Part shown: positions 39,522 through 47,869 of the stretch, piece by piece
Layout: every line of letters begins with the position of its first letter
How positions within the stretch are numbered: position 1 is the first letter of the stretch
Source: a bacterium
Lineage (GTDB): Bacteria; JAMCPX01
NCBI GenBank assembly: GCA_021787665.1
Contig: JAJYLN010000003.1
Location: forward strand, 62,001-126,000
Length of the DNA: 64,000 nt
Direction: 5' to 3'
The notes under the pieces: generated by a model
The model's input: the letters and a program-made list of their open reading frames with translations, nothing else
Database searches by the model: none
What the model was told of the DNA's origin: nothing
Translations under genes and position numbers: made by a program

Positions 39522-41495
39522 CTATTCTTTTGTTATGGTGAACTCGACCCTTCTGTTCCTGGCCCTTCCCGCAGCCGTCTTGTTGGATGCAATGGGGTTC
39601 ATCATACCGAAGCCCTTCGCCGTGATCCTGTCAGGGGATATCCCCTGACCGATCAGATATTTCATGACCGAGTCTGCACGGGCCTGAGAGAGCTTGAGGT
39701 TATACCTTCCTGAGCCCACATTGTCCGTGTAGCCTTCTACCCGCACGTTGATGGTGGGATTGTCATGCAACACCTGGGCGATCTCATCGAGCAGCGAGAA
39801 CGAGTCTTCCAAAATCGTCGCCCTGCCTGTCTCGAAATGAATGGCTTCGGTGATGACGATCTTCTTCTGTCCCTTTTCGAGGATTACCCTGGGTTTCTTC
39901 TGGGCCACGACCGGCACCGGGGGAGGAGGCGGCGGCAAGGCGGCCTGCTTCTGCTCGAGCACAAAGTTGGCGATGGTCCTGATCATGTTCTTGATCTCTA
40001 CGTTGATAGTCTTGCTGACATACCCTTGTGCGGACACCGTGATCTCGTAATTGCCCGGGGGCAGCTTCACGAAGTACGCCCCTGTCCTCGGGTCGGACGC
40101 GGCCGGCGGGAGGGTGGTATTCGCAAATGTTATAACAGCAGCAAGGGGCTTGCCCGCCATGTCCGTTATGGTTCCCGAGAGCGCACCTATCTGCACGAGT
40201 TTCTTCAGCAGAACTTCCTGGCTCGTCGTCTGCCCGGTCAGGATCGTGCCATCGAGCGTGGAGGGCAGGTACCCGTCCTTCGCAAACTGGAGCTTCACCG
40301 AGCCCGCATCCATTTGGCAGCTCACGAAGGCGCCATTGTCGTTTGTTATGATGTCGGAAACATTCTTCCCCGGGAACCGGATAATAACGTCCGGGATCGG
40401 CTGTCGTGACTGTTGATCGAGCACGACGCCCCCGAACCTCCCCTTCTCCAGTGGCGGCGGAGCCTGTATCCGCTGGATAACGACCATCGCGCCCGGCAGT
40501 ATGGTATAGCTTGCACCGAGCACGACATCCCACAACGGGATGGTCCGCACGTTCGTCGTTACGCCAGGGTTACCCGTAACCGGCAGTGTCTCGATCTTCG
40601 AGAGGCCGATATCGCATGCGAGATCAATCGCGATCCCCTTCGCGGGCGTAAACCTAAGCCCCGGGGTGATGAATTCCGGGGACTGGTTGTAGCGCAGGTG
40701 TGGGAGCGATGAGTTCCGTCCCGTGTTTATGATCTGGTTCGTGTAATACTGTACAAACGGCGTAAGATACGGGCCGGGGAATTCGAGGCCGACGGCACCG
40801 ATCACCTGATCGTCGTGGAGTATACCCAGCGCGTACTCTTCTTCGCTTTGAGGCAGGCCGAGGGTATACATGGAAGCAACGGTACCGAACGAGCCCAGCG
40901 TATAGTTGGGCCCGGGGAGCAGGTACCGGGAGCGATCCCACTTGTAGCCTAAATTAAGATGGAAACGTAAAGGGATGTTCTGCACGGCATCGAGATCGAT
41001 CGTCCACAGCAGACGTGCACCGAAGTTTGAAGCGTTCCATTGATAGCCGAGTTGATTGGGCATTGTCATGAGTTTGGCAAAGGCATCTAACCCGATCGCA
41101 AGGCCGGGCGTCGCGAGGTAGCTCATCTTGAACCCGAGCGTCGTGTCCCCGAGCATTTGATACAGGTCGTTCCTGCTCGTCGCGCTGTTCTTTATCGTTT
41201 GCGCGGAGCTCGCCTCGTTCAGGAAAACCTCCAACCAGTTCGTCGCACCGTACGTGACGTTGATGTTCCCTTCGAGCCTCTCGTTGACGTCCCCCACCGT
41301 GTTGAGAAGGTCGGTTGTGCGGAAGTACAACCCGTCCGTACCCATCATTACCCCTGTCGCGGGCAGGCTCTCGGCAGATATGAGCCGTATGATCCCGGTC
41401 TCACCGGTCAGCGAAGGGCCTATCGGCGAAGCGGCGTACAGCCTCGGGCTCAGGAGCAAAAGAAATGCCCCCACACAAACTATCAATCTTTTCAT
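39522..41495 (-). CDS. OmpA-family outer membrane protein with carboxypeptidase-regulatory-like domains
   Basis: Signal peptide; GRFGGVVLDQQSRQPIPDVIIRF, ALSGTITDMAGKPLAAVITF; C-terminal VRVEGYTDNVGSGRYNLKLSQARADSVMKYLIGQGI...AAGRARNRRVEFTI. Confidence 0.9.
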   Translation of the reverse strand: MKRLIVCVGAFLLLLSPRLYAASPIGPSLTGETGIIRLISAESLPATGVMMGTDGLYFRTTDLLNTVGDVNERLEGNINVTYGATNWLEVFLNEASSAQTIKNSATSRNDLYQMLGDTTLGFKMSYLATPGLAIGLDAFAKLMTMPNQLGYQWNASNFGARLLWTIDLDAVQNIPLRFHLNLGYKWDRSRYLLPGPNYTLGSFGTVASMYTLGLPQSEEEYALGILHDDQVIGAVGLEFPGPYLTPFVQYYTNQIINTGRNSSLPHLRYNQSPEFITPGLRFTPAKGIAIDLACDIGLSKIETLPVTGNPGVTTNVRTIPLWDVVLGASYTILPGAMVVIQRIQAPPPLEKGRFGGVVLDQQSRQPIPDVIIRFPGKNVSDIITNDNGAFVSCQMDAGSVKLQFAKDGYLPSTLDGTILTGQTTSQEVLLKKLVQIGALSGTITDMAGKPLAAVITFANTTLPPAASDPRTGAYFVKLPPGNYEITVSAQGYVSKTINVEIKNMIRTIANFVLEQKQAALPPPPPPVPVVAQKKPRVILEKGQKKIVITEAIHFETGRATILEDSFSLLDEIAQVLHDNPTINVRVEGYTDNVGSGRYNLKLSQARADSVMKYLIGQGISPDRITAKGFGMMNPIASNKTAAGRARNRRVEFTITKE

Positions 41496-41722
41496 AGTGC
41501 CTCCTCCATTCGAGAAATGACTACACTGAAATGAACATACAGGACAAACGCAATCCCGTCAAGGAAAAGATGGCGGCGTGTGATAGCCGGTTACCAGGGA
41601 TGCGATCAGCAAACCTTCTGCACGAGGCTGGCATTACGGCCCTTCTCAGGTACTCGCTCCCGGCGCTTGTTCCCAGCCTCCACCCACGCGCTGACCTATT
41701 CTGAACAACAGGTGCCAGAGGT

Positions 41723-41971
41723 TCAGCCGGCCCTGTCGGCTTTTTTCCGGATTTTTGTGGAGTATTCTCTGAGTGCGGTATTGATAAGGGTCTGGTATCC
41801 GATCTTTGTCTCTGTTGCGAGCTTCTTAAAGAGAACTATCATATCATTATCGATTCTTATAGTCGTGGAAACCTTCTTGGGCACATAAAATCTGCCTCTT
41901 ATACCTTTTGAAAGATCATAGTCCTTCTTGAACGTGAGATCTTCCTTCTCTTTAATGGTTACTTTCTTCAT
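41723..41971 (-). CDS. brnA: BrnA-like antitoxin (ribbon-helix-helix)
   Basis: STTIRIDNDMIVLFKKLATETKIGYQTLINTALREYSTK; overlaps the upstream BrnT-like toxin. Confidence 0.82.
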   Translation of the reverse strand: MKKVTIKEKEDLTFKKDYDLSKGIRGRFYVPKKVSTTIRIDNDMIVLFKKLATETKIGYQTLINTALREYSTKIRKKADRAG

Positions 41972-42245
41972 ATTGTTTGCACTCCCTTGTCGTAGCTTGC
42001 CTTACTATTATTATTTTTATGTGTTCTTCCCCGTCCCCGGTGAGAAAGTAGAGATGACCGACAGCGATAACCTTGCCTTTAGGGGTAGCCCCAAAAGTGA
42101 TCCATCTTTCAGAAAAATAGTCGAATCGCTTATCGAGAATAGAAATATGCAGCGGATCATCGAACACCGTCCTTGCTTCTGCAAGAGATATCGCATGCTT
42201 GTTACGGTTGCTTTTGATCTCGCTCGTATCCCACTCAAACAACAT
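41952..42245 (-). CDS. brnT: BrnT-family ribonuclease toxin
   Basis: FEWDTSEIKSNRNKHAISLAEARTVFDDPLHI...ERWITFGATPKGKVIAVGHLYF...IIIVRQATTRECKQYEE. Confidence 0.88.
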   Translation of the reverse strand: MLFEWDTSEIKSNRNKHAISLAEARTVFDDPLHISILDKRFDYFSERWITFGATPKGKVIAVGHLYFLTGDGEEHIKIIIVRQATTRECKQYEESNH

Positions 42246-42271
42246 GATACACCATAAGACATTTGTAGTTA

Positions 42272-42287
42272 CATTGTCAATACAATG
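42272..42287. promoter_or_regulatory. Candidate BrnA operator overlapping the brnTA promoter
   Basis: CATTGT-CAAT-ACAATG inverted repeat containing TTGACA (minus strand), 17 nt before TTATGG, upstream of brnT. Confidence 0.45.
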
Positions 42288-42685
42288 GACAACGATCCAT
42301 CGGGAGCGCTGTATCTCTTATGGTTGCTTCCCGACAGTTCCTCCGTACGTAAAGATACCATCATGCTGTGTACATGGGATTGTTGGCAAGCCATGGTATA
42401 CCCGCCTGCTTGACGGCCCCCCCTTTCCCCCGCATGTCGCGCGCCGAATCTCTATCCTTCCGCAGAGATATCCATGTGTCCCGATAGGGCAGATCCATGA
42501 CACGCCGCTGTTTGTGTTCCTAAGAAACCTTGTATGGAGTCTGTCCTATCCCACAAATAGTTGTTTTGAGTCGTTTGAGTCTTATAAGCCGAGCATCGGG
42601 GCCCTATTCGGCAGGTTATAGTAAAGGATCAAACCATACATTGAGTTTGACCAACTTTGGAAAGCCCTTCATCTGAGAAAGGAAA

Positions 42686-42710
42686 GGCAATTTCGGCAAT
42701 TTCGGCAATA
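42686..42710. repeat. Short direct repeat ggcaatttc x2 plus partial third unit
   Basis: ggcaatttcggcaatttcggcaata immediately upstream of the mnmG promoter. Confidence 0.6.
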
Positions 42711-42711
42711 G

Positions 42712-42740
42712 TTGTTAAAACGCCTGGCATGCTTTATACT
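42712..42740 (+). promoter_or_regulatory. Sigma70-like promoter of mnmG
   Basis: TTGTTA - 17 nt - TATACT. Confidence 0.55.
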
Positions 42741-42766
42741 AGAAATCCGAAACGGTACAACGAATA

Positions 42767-42782
42767 TGTTTCACGTGAAACA
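42767..42782. promoter_or_regulatory. parS: parS centromere-like site (ParB-binding)
   Basis: TGTTTCACGTGAAACA, a perfect 16-bp palindrome matching TGTTNCACGTGAAACA, 2 nt before the mnmG ATG. Confidence 0.88.
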
Positions 42783-42784
42783 GT

Positions 42785-44680
42785 ATGAAGAACGTCGACT
42801 TTGACGACCTCTATGACATTATCGTGGTGGGTGCGGGCCATGCAGGTATAGAGGCCTCGCTCGCCGGCGCGCACATGGGATGCACGGTACTCTTGCTCAC
42901 CGGCAACCTCGACACGATAGGCTATATGTCCTGCAATCCAGCCATCGGCGGACTTGCAAAGGGCCATCTTGTCAGGGAGATAGATGCGCTGGGCGGACAG
43001 ATGGCGAAGACGACCGACTTCGCCGGCATGCACTTCAGGAGACTGAACACGAATAAAGGCCCTGCCGTGCGAGGCAACAGGGCGCAGTGTGACAGGGTCA
43101 TGTACCGTACCGGTATGAAGACGGTCATAGAGCAACAGGAAGGCATAGACCTGAAACAGGCGACCGTGACCGGCCTTATCACAGAGGGAAAGGCCATCAA
43201 AGGGGTCGAGACGTCCTTAGGGCTCAGTTTTTTTGGCAAGACGGTCGTTCTCACGACCGGGACCTTCCTGAACGGGCTTATCCATATAGGGCTTACTCAC
43301 TTTCCGGCCGGACGGGCAGGAGAGCCCCCCTCTATCGGCATATCGGACAGCCTGAGACAGCTCGGCTTTACTATAGGGAGGCTGAAGACCGGGACCACCC
43401 CGCGCCTCGATGCAAAAACGATCGATTTCTCTGCCCTCGAGCCCCAGTACAGCGATAACCCTCCGATACCATTTTCTTTCTCCACGGAGAAGATAACAAA
43501 TCCCCTTATCGCCTGTTACATGACCTACACCAATGAGCAGGCCCATGCCTTTATCCTATCCGGGCTGGACCGCTCGCCGCTCTATTCTGGTATTATCAAG
43601 GGGGTGGGTGCGCGCTATTGTCCTTCTATCGAAGATAAAGTTGTGAAATTTAAAGATAAATCAAGGCACCAGATATTCCTCGAGCCTGAAGGCTACAACA
43701 CGAAAGAGGTATACCCCAATGGCCTCGCCACAAGCCTGCCGTACGACATCCAGCTCAAGATGCTACGGGCGATAAAGGGATTGGAAGAAGTCGAGATTAT
43801 GAGGCCGGGTTATGCGATAGAGTACGACTTCGTGGAGCCGACCCAGATCTACCCCACGCTCGAGACAAAGCACGTGAACGGTCTGTACCACGCCGGTCAG
43901 ATAAACGGGACTTCCGGCTATGAAGAGGCCGGGGCACAGGGGCTTGTAGCAGGCATAAACGCAGCCCTGCGGGTCAGGAAGGAGCAGCCCCTCATCATAA
44001 CGCGCCAGCAGGCATACATAGGGGTACTGATCGACGACCTCGTAACGAAGGGCACCCAGGAGCCCTACAGGATGTTTACCTCCAGGGCAGAACACAGGCT
44101 CGTCCTGCGGGAGGACAACGCCGACATCCGGCTCTGCGATATCGGCAGGTCCATAGGGCTGCTGAGCAAGAAGGACTATGCGCTCTTTCTCCAGAGGCGC
44201 GACCAGCGCAATGAGGTGCTGGCCAGGCTGCAATCTTCAAGGGTCAAAGGGGAGCGCGCCCGGGAGGTACTCAGGCAAACAGGTTATGCGGATCTATCCG
44301 ATACGACGACGCTCTATCAGCTCCTCAAGCGGCCAAACATAACCATCAAACATCTCGAGTCCCTGGAGCCTTCCCTCGTGCACGCGGACAGAGCCATAAA
44401 GGACGCGATAGAGGTCGAGGTGAAGTATGACGGCTATATCAAAAGGGAGATAGAGTTCATCCACCGGCTCTCCAGGCTCGAAGATACGAAGATCCCGGAG
44501 GGTTTTTTCTATAATACCATACCCGGGCTATCCACGGAGATAAAGGAGAAGCTCGGAAGGTTCAAGCCGGTAACCCTGGGCCAGGCATCCCGCATCTCCG
44601 GCATAACGCCGGCAGCCATAGCCATCCTCGATGTCTATATAAGAAGATATCGGACGGGCTATTCTGCAAGTACAAAATAG
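42785..44680 (+). CDS. mnmG: tRNA uridine-5-carboxymethylaminomethyl(34) synthesis enzyme MnmG
   Basis: YDIIVVGAGHAGIEASLAGAHMGC...CNPAIGGLAKGHLVREIDALGG...TSGYEEAGAQGLVAGINA. Confidence 0.97.
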   Translation: MKNVDFDDLYDIIVVGAGHAGIEASLAGAHMGCTVLLLTGNLDTIGYMSCNPAIGGLAKGHLVREIDALGGQMAKTTDFAGMHFRRLNTNKGPAVRGNRAQCDRVMYRTGMKTVIEQQEGIDLKQATVTGLITEGKAIKGVETSLGLSFFGKTVVLTTGTFLNGLIHIGLTHFPAGRAGEPPSIGISDSLRQLGFTIGRLKTGTTPRLDAKTIDFSALEPQYSDNPPIPFSFSTEKITNPLIACYMTYTNEQAHAFILSGLDRSPLYSGIIKGVGARYCPSIEDKVVKFKDKSRHQIFLEPEGYNTKEVYPNGLATSLPYDIQLKMLRAIKGLEEVEIMRPGYAIEYDFVEPTQIYPTLETKHVNGLYHAGQINGTSGYEEAGAQGLVAGINAALRVRKEQPLIITRQQAYIGVLIDDLVTKGTQEPYRMFTSRAEHRLVLREDNADIRLCDIGRSIGLLSKKDYALFLQRRDQRNEVLARLQSSRVKGERAREVLRQTGYADLSDTTTLYQLLKRPNITIKHLESLEPSLVHADRAIKDAIEVEVKYDGYIKREIEFIHRLSRLEDTKIPEGFFYNTIPGLSTEIKEKLGRFKPVTLGQASRISGITPAAIAILDVYIRRYRTGYSASTK

Positions 44681-45195
44681 AGGTCCGTGGGCTTGAACTT
44701 GGAGTTCCTTTTGAACCGAGGCCTGACCTTCTTCCCTATGAGATCGATGGACGCCGACGACGGGGCCACACCGAGCAGCCTCGAGAGCATGAGCGTCTTT
44801 GCGCCGGCAAACTCGACGAGCACGAGCATGAACGGCGTCTCCTTCAGAAATTCCTCACTCCCGAAATAACACACCGTGAACGTATGTATCCTGCCCTCTT
44901 TCGGCAGCTCCATCCACTCGCACTCCCCGCCGCACTGTTGGCAATGCAGCTTGGGCGTGACGTGGATGTACCCGCACGAGGCGCATCTGGTACCCAGCAG
45001 GCGGCCGTTTGCGAGCCCTGCAAAGAACGGCGAGTCCTGCCCGTAACTATGAATGTAGTTTATGCCGTAATGCTGAAGTGTTACGATCGGGCTCATGTCC
45101 TTCAATTGCTTCAGGTCCTTGGGAAAGGGTACCTTGAACAGGACCGTTCCTTCCTCGGTCTCTGGTATTGCTATAGCTTCCTTTTCTTTTTTCAT
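44659..45195 (-). CDS. Zn-ribbon / OB-fold (DUF35) protein
   Basis: LANGRLLGTRCASCGYIHVTPKLHCQQCGGECEWMELPKEGRIHTFTV. Confidence 0.88.
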   Translation of the reverse strand: MKKEKEAIAIPETEEGTVLFKVPFPKDLKQLKDMSPIVTLQHYGINYIHSYGQDSPFFAGLANGRLLGTRCASCGYIHVTPKLHCQQCGGECEWMELPKEGRIHTFTVCYFGSEEFLKETPFMLVLVEFAGAKTLMLSRLLGVAPSSASIDLIGKKVRPRFKRNSKFKPTDLYFVLAE

Positions 45196-45205
45196 GGCGC
45201 CCTCC

Positions 45206-46516
45206 TTAGGCCTTTTCCAGTATAGAGACTGTTACGTAGGTGCCCGTGCCCGCATGACTATGTATCGCACCTCTTCTGGCGTCCCGGACCTGCAGAAGGT
45301 CGTTCCCGAAATGCTTCTTGATCGAGCGCTGTATCTGCCAGAATGCGAACACCGCCTGCATCAGGCCTGTTGCACCCACCGGGTGGCCGCACGCCATCAG
45401 GCCGCCGGAAGGGTTAACCGGGATCGTGCCCTTCTTCTTCAACTTGACGCCGTAATCTATGTTCGGCAGGAACGGGTTACCGGCCTCGACAAACTTGCCC
45501 CCCTCGCCGTACTTGCACAGTCCCATATCCTCGTATGTCTGTATCTCAGATGAGGTAAAGGCATCGTGGAGTTCGACAAAGTCGATGTCCTCGAGGGGGT
45601 TCTTGATCCCAGCCATCTCATAGGCGAGCTTCGTCGCCATCCTGCCGGCCCTGAAAGAATGTATGCCCGGATAATCGAGGTTCCGATAGTCGCCCGCGGA
45701 TTCGTGGGGAAGCAGTATCACCTTCCCATGCGGCCTGTCTGCCATTCTCATGCTGTCGGTGCCCCGACCGATCCCGGAAACCCGCACCGGCCGCAACTTC
45801 GTGCCGGACGCCTTCTCGAGCTTCCGGATACCCTCCTCGCTCGCGAGCAGAGCGACGGCGGCGCCGTCGGACATGACACATACATCGAGTCTCGTGAGTG
45901 GCCACGCGACCATGGGCGATTTCCGGACGTCCTCCACGGTGAGCTGCTCGCGCTTCTGCGCGTAAGGGTTGTGGTATGCATTGATGTGGTTCTTTACCGA
46001 TACCAAGGCCATCTGCTCGACCTTCGTGCCGAATTCCTTCATGTGCCGCACGACCATCATTGCGTAGTAGCCCGTGTAGAACCCTCCTACCGGATAATCA
46101 AAGTTGACGTCCGATGCGAGCGCTATGAACTCGTTGCCCTTCCATGTGTTGACATGCGACATCGTCTCGAACCCGTAGGCGAGACAAACATCCATGACCC
46201 CGGACGCTACGGACTTGTAAGCCTCCTGAAAGCATATGCCGCCGGTCGCGCCCCCGCCCTCAACCCTGTGCCCGGGCTTCGGGACAAGACCCAAGTAGTC
46301 CTGAACCATGATTCCCGCCATTAACTGCCGCGTAAAATGGTCCGAGAAGTACGATGCCACCACGCCGTCGATGACGTCGACGGCCTCCCGGTGCATCAGC
46401 CCTATGTCTGCAAGCGCATAGTCATATGCCTTCTTGACCATCAGTTGGAAGGTCATTTCCGGGTGTGCCTTCGCAAACTTCGTTATGCCGCCAGATACCA
46501 TATAAACCGGTCTCAT
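45206..46516 (-). CDS. Thiolase-family protein (SCP-x-like acetyl-CoA acetyltransferase)
   Basis: PVYMVSGGITKFAKAHPEMTFQLMVKKAY...VEGGGATGGICFQEAYKSVASG...HDAFTSSEIQTYEDMGLC...NPSGGLMACGHPVGATGLMQ. Confidence 0.9.
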   Translation of the reverse strand: MRPVYMVSGGITKFAKAHPEMTFQLMVKKAYDYALADIGLMHREAVDVIDGVVASYFSDHFTRQLMAGIMVQDYLGLVPKPGHRVEGGGATGGICFQEAYKSVASGVMDVCLAYGFETMSHVNTWKGNEFIALASDVNFDYPVGGFYTGYYAMMVVRHMKEFGTKVEQMALVSVKNHINAYHNPYAQKREQLTVEDVRKSPMVAWPLTRLDVCVMSDGAAVALLASEEGIRKLEKASGTKLRPVRVSGIGRGTDSMRMADRPHGKVILLPHESAGDYRNLDYPGIHSFRAGRMATKLAYEMAGIKNPLEDIDFVELHDAFTSSEIQTYEDMGLCKYGEGGKFVEAGNPFLPNIDYGVKLKKKGTIPVNPSGGLMACGHPVGATGLMQAVFAFWQIQRSIKKHFGNDLLQVRDARRGAIHSHAGTGTYVTVSILEKA

Positions 46517-46540
46517 TGTATCTCCTTTCTTCATAGTCAT

Positions 46541-46942
46541 TTATGTCCTTGGCCGAACCTCTTTCTTTATAAACTCGAGTATGGTCCCCAGGCTCGCGCC
46601 CGGCGTAAATACGCCTTTGACGCCGATGCCCTTGAGATAAGCGATGTCCTCTTCCGGGATGATTCCGCCTCCAAAAACGGTGACGCCATCGAGCCCCTTC
46701 TCTCGTAGCAGTTCCACGACCCTCTTAAAGAGCGTATTGTGGGCGCCGGAGAGGATACTCAAGCCTATGGCATCGACGTCTTCCTGGAGCGCCGTCGCCA
46801 CAATCATCTCCGGCGTCTGATGGAGCCCGGTATAGATGACCTCGTAGCCCGCGTCCCTGAGCATCCTCGCAATGATCCTTGCGCCCCGGTCATGGCCATC
46901 CAGTCCCGGCTTCCCTATAAGGATCCTTATTTTCTTCGTCAT
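46541..46942 (-). CDS. Cobalamin B12-binding domain protein (methylmalonyl-CoA mutase small-domain type)
   Basis: [65 protein letters not shown]; DxHxxG motif. Confidence 0.92.
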   Translation of the reverse strand: MTKKIRILIGKPGLDGHDRGARIIARMLRDAGYEVIYTGLHQTPEMIVATALQEDVDAIGLSILSGAHNTLFKRVVELLREKGLDGVTVFGGGIIPEEDIAYLKGIGVKGVFTPGASLGTILEFIKKEVRPRT

Positions 46943-47094
46943 ACAGTTTCTGTCTCCTTGAGAGAACCCAACTGTCACCCACTAAAGCATAATTCACCCG
47001 CGCAATGCAACAGAAGTCGGTCCGATTGCATCTGCACCTTGCCCAACCCAAATATGCGACTGAAATTTTCTTGTCCTTACATAAAGGAGGCTCT

Positions 47095-47313
47095 ATGATA
47101 CAGTCAAAGGCTGTGTGGTTGACACCGACGTGGCGTATGTTGTGTACAGTGTTCGGATTAGTTACAGGTCTTTTGTCCTTCCCGAACGCAGTATACGCTG
47201 GCAGGCCAAATCCATGTGAAGTATCTTCATGTTATTCCTGCAATAAACAGAACGGCAATACGTGGACAGTGCCATGGAACAATCAGACTCGGGATAGAGC
47301 CAGACCATCATGA
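47095..47313 (+). CDS. Small secreted Cys-containing protein (hypothetical)
   Basis: AAAGGAGGCTCT-ATG; MIQSKAVWLTPTWRMLCTVFGLVTGLLSFPNAVYA-GRPNPCEVSSCYSCNKQNGNTWTVPWNNQ, AxA cleavage site. Confidence 0.5.
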   Translation: MIQSKAVWLTPTWRMLCTVFGLVTGLLSFPNAVYAGRPNPCEVSSCYSCNKQNGNTWTVPWNNQTRDRARPS

Positions 47314-47410
47314 CCCCGGCAGGCGATGTCGAGGAATCGCAGAGGCCAGGAGCTTGAGAGCATAACGGCAGACCGGTAAACGCAGATGCCCTTACGCTGA
47401 GTAGTTAAAG

Positions 47411-47677
47411 GTGGAGGTTGTATTGGTTTTGTTAATAATTACCGGCTGTGGAGCAACCAAGAAATCTCCACCCGTTATTACCCAAATTAGAGAGTCTTGC
47501 GTGCCCCCACTTGGAGGGGATGTGAAATTGCAGGTATTGATAAATGGTGGGGAAGGATATGCACCTGTATTTGTAAAGAGACACACGGGAAAGAACAGGC
47601 AGTTACCCCGCAACCGAATTGGTCGGTGTTGCAAGGGGCCCGCCGTATTGGCCGTACTCGGGTCCCAATGGCCGTGA
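47411..47677 (+). CDS. Short lipoprotein-like ORF whose 3' end runs into repeat copy B (possibly degraded)
   Basis: VLLIITGC-GATKKSPPVITQIRESCVPPLGGDVKLQVLINGGEGYAPVFV; lipobox ITGC; ATG-less, GTG or TTG start. Confidence 0.35.
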   Translation: MEVVLVLLIITGCGATKKSPPVITQIRESCVPPLGGDVKLQVLINGGEGYAPVFVKRHTGKNRQLPRNRIGRCCKGPAVLAVLGSQWP

Positions 47678-47679
47678 GG
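47623..47679 (+). repeat. Copy B of the intergenic element shared with 24995..25051
   Basis: tcggtgttgcaaggggcccgccgtattggccgtactcgggtcccaatggccgtgagg. Confidence 0.65.
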
Positions 47680-47869
47680 AACCTTGATAAAGAGTCATAC
47701 GGGGAAAAATTGTGACAAGCGTCATTGCAAAGTGTACCGCCATGCCGGCATCATGGTATTGTACTCATCAACGGAAAGAGGGCCTCAACCATACTCCAGG
47801 CGAAATGCGGAGACGAGCAAGGCACGTGCACTGCTTGACATAGAACGTCTCTTGGCATACACAAGATCC

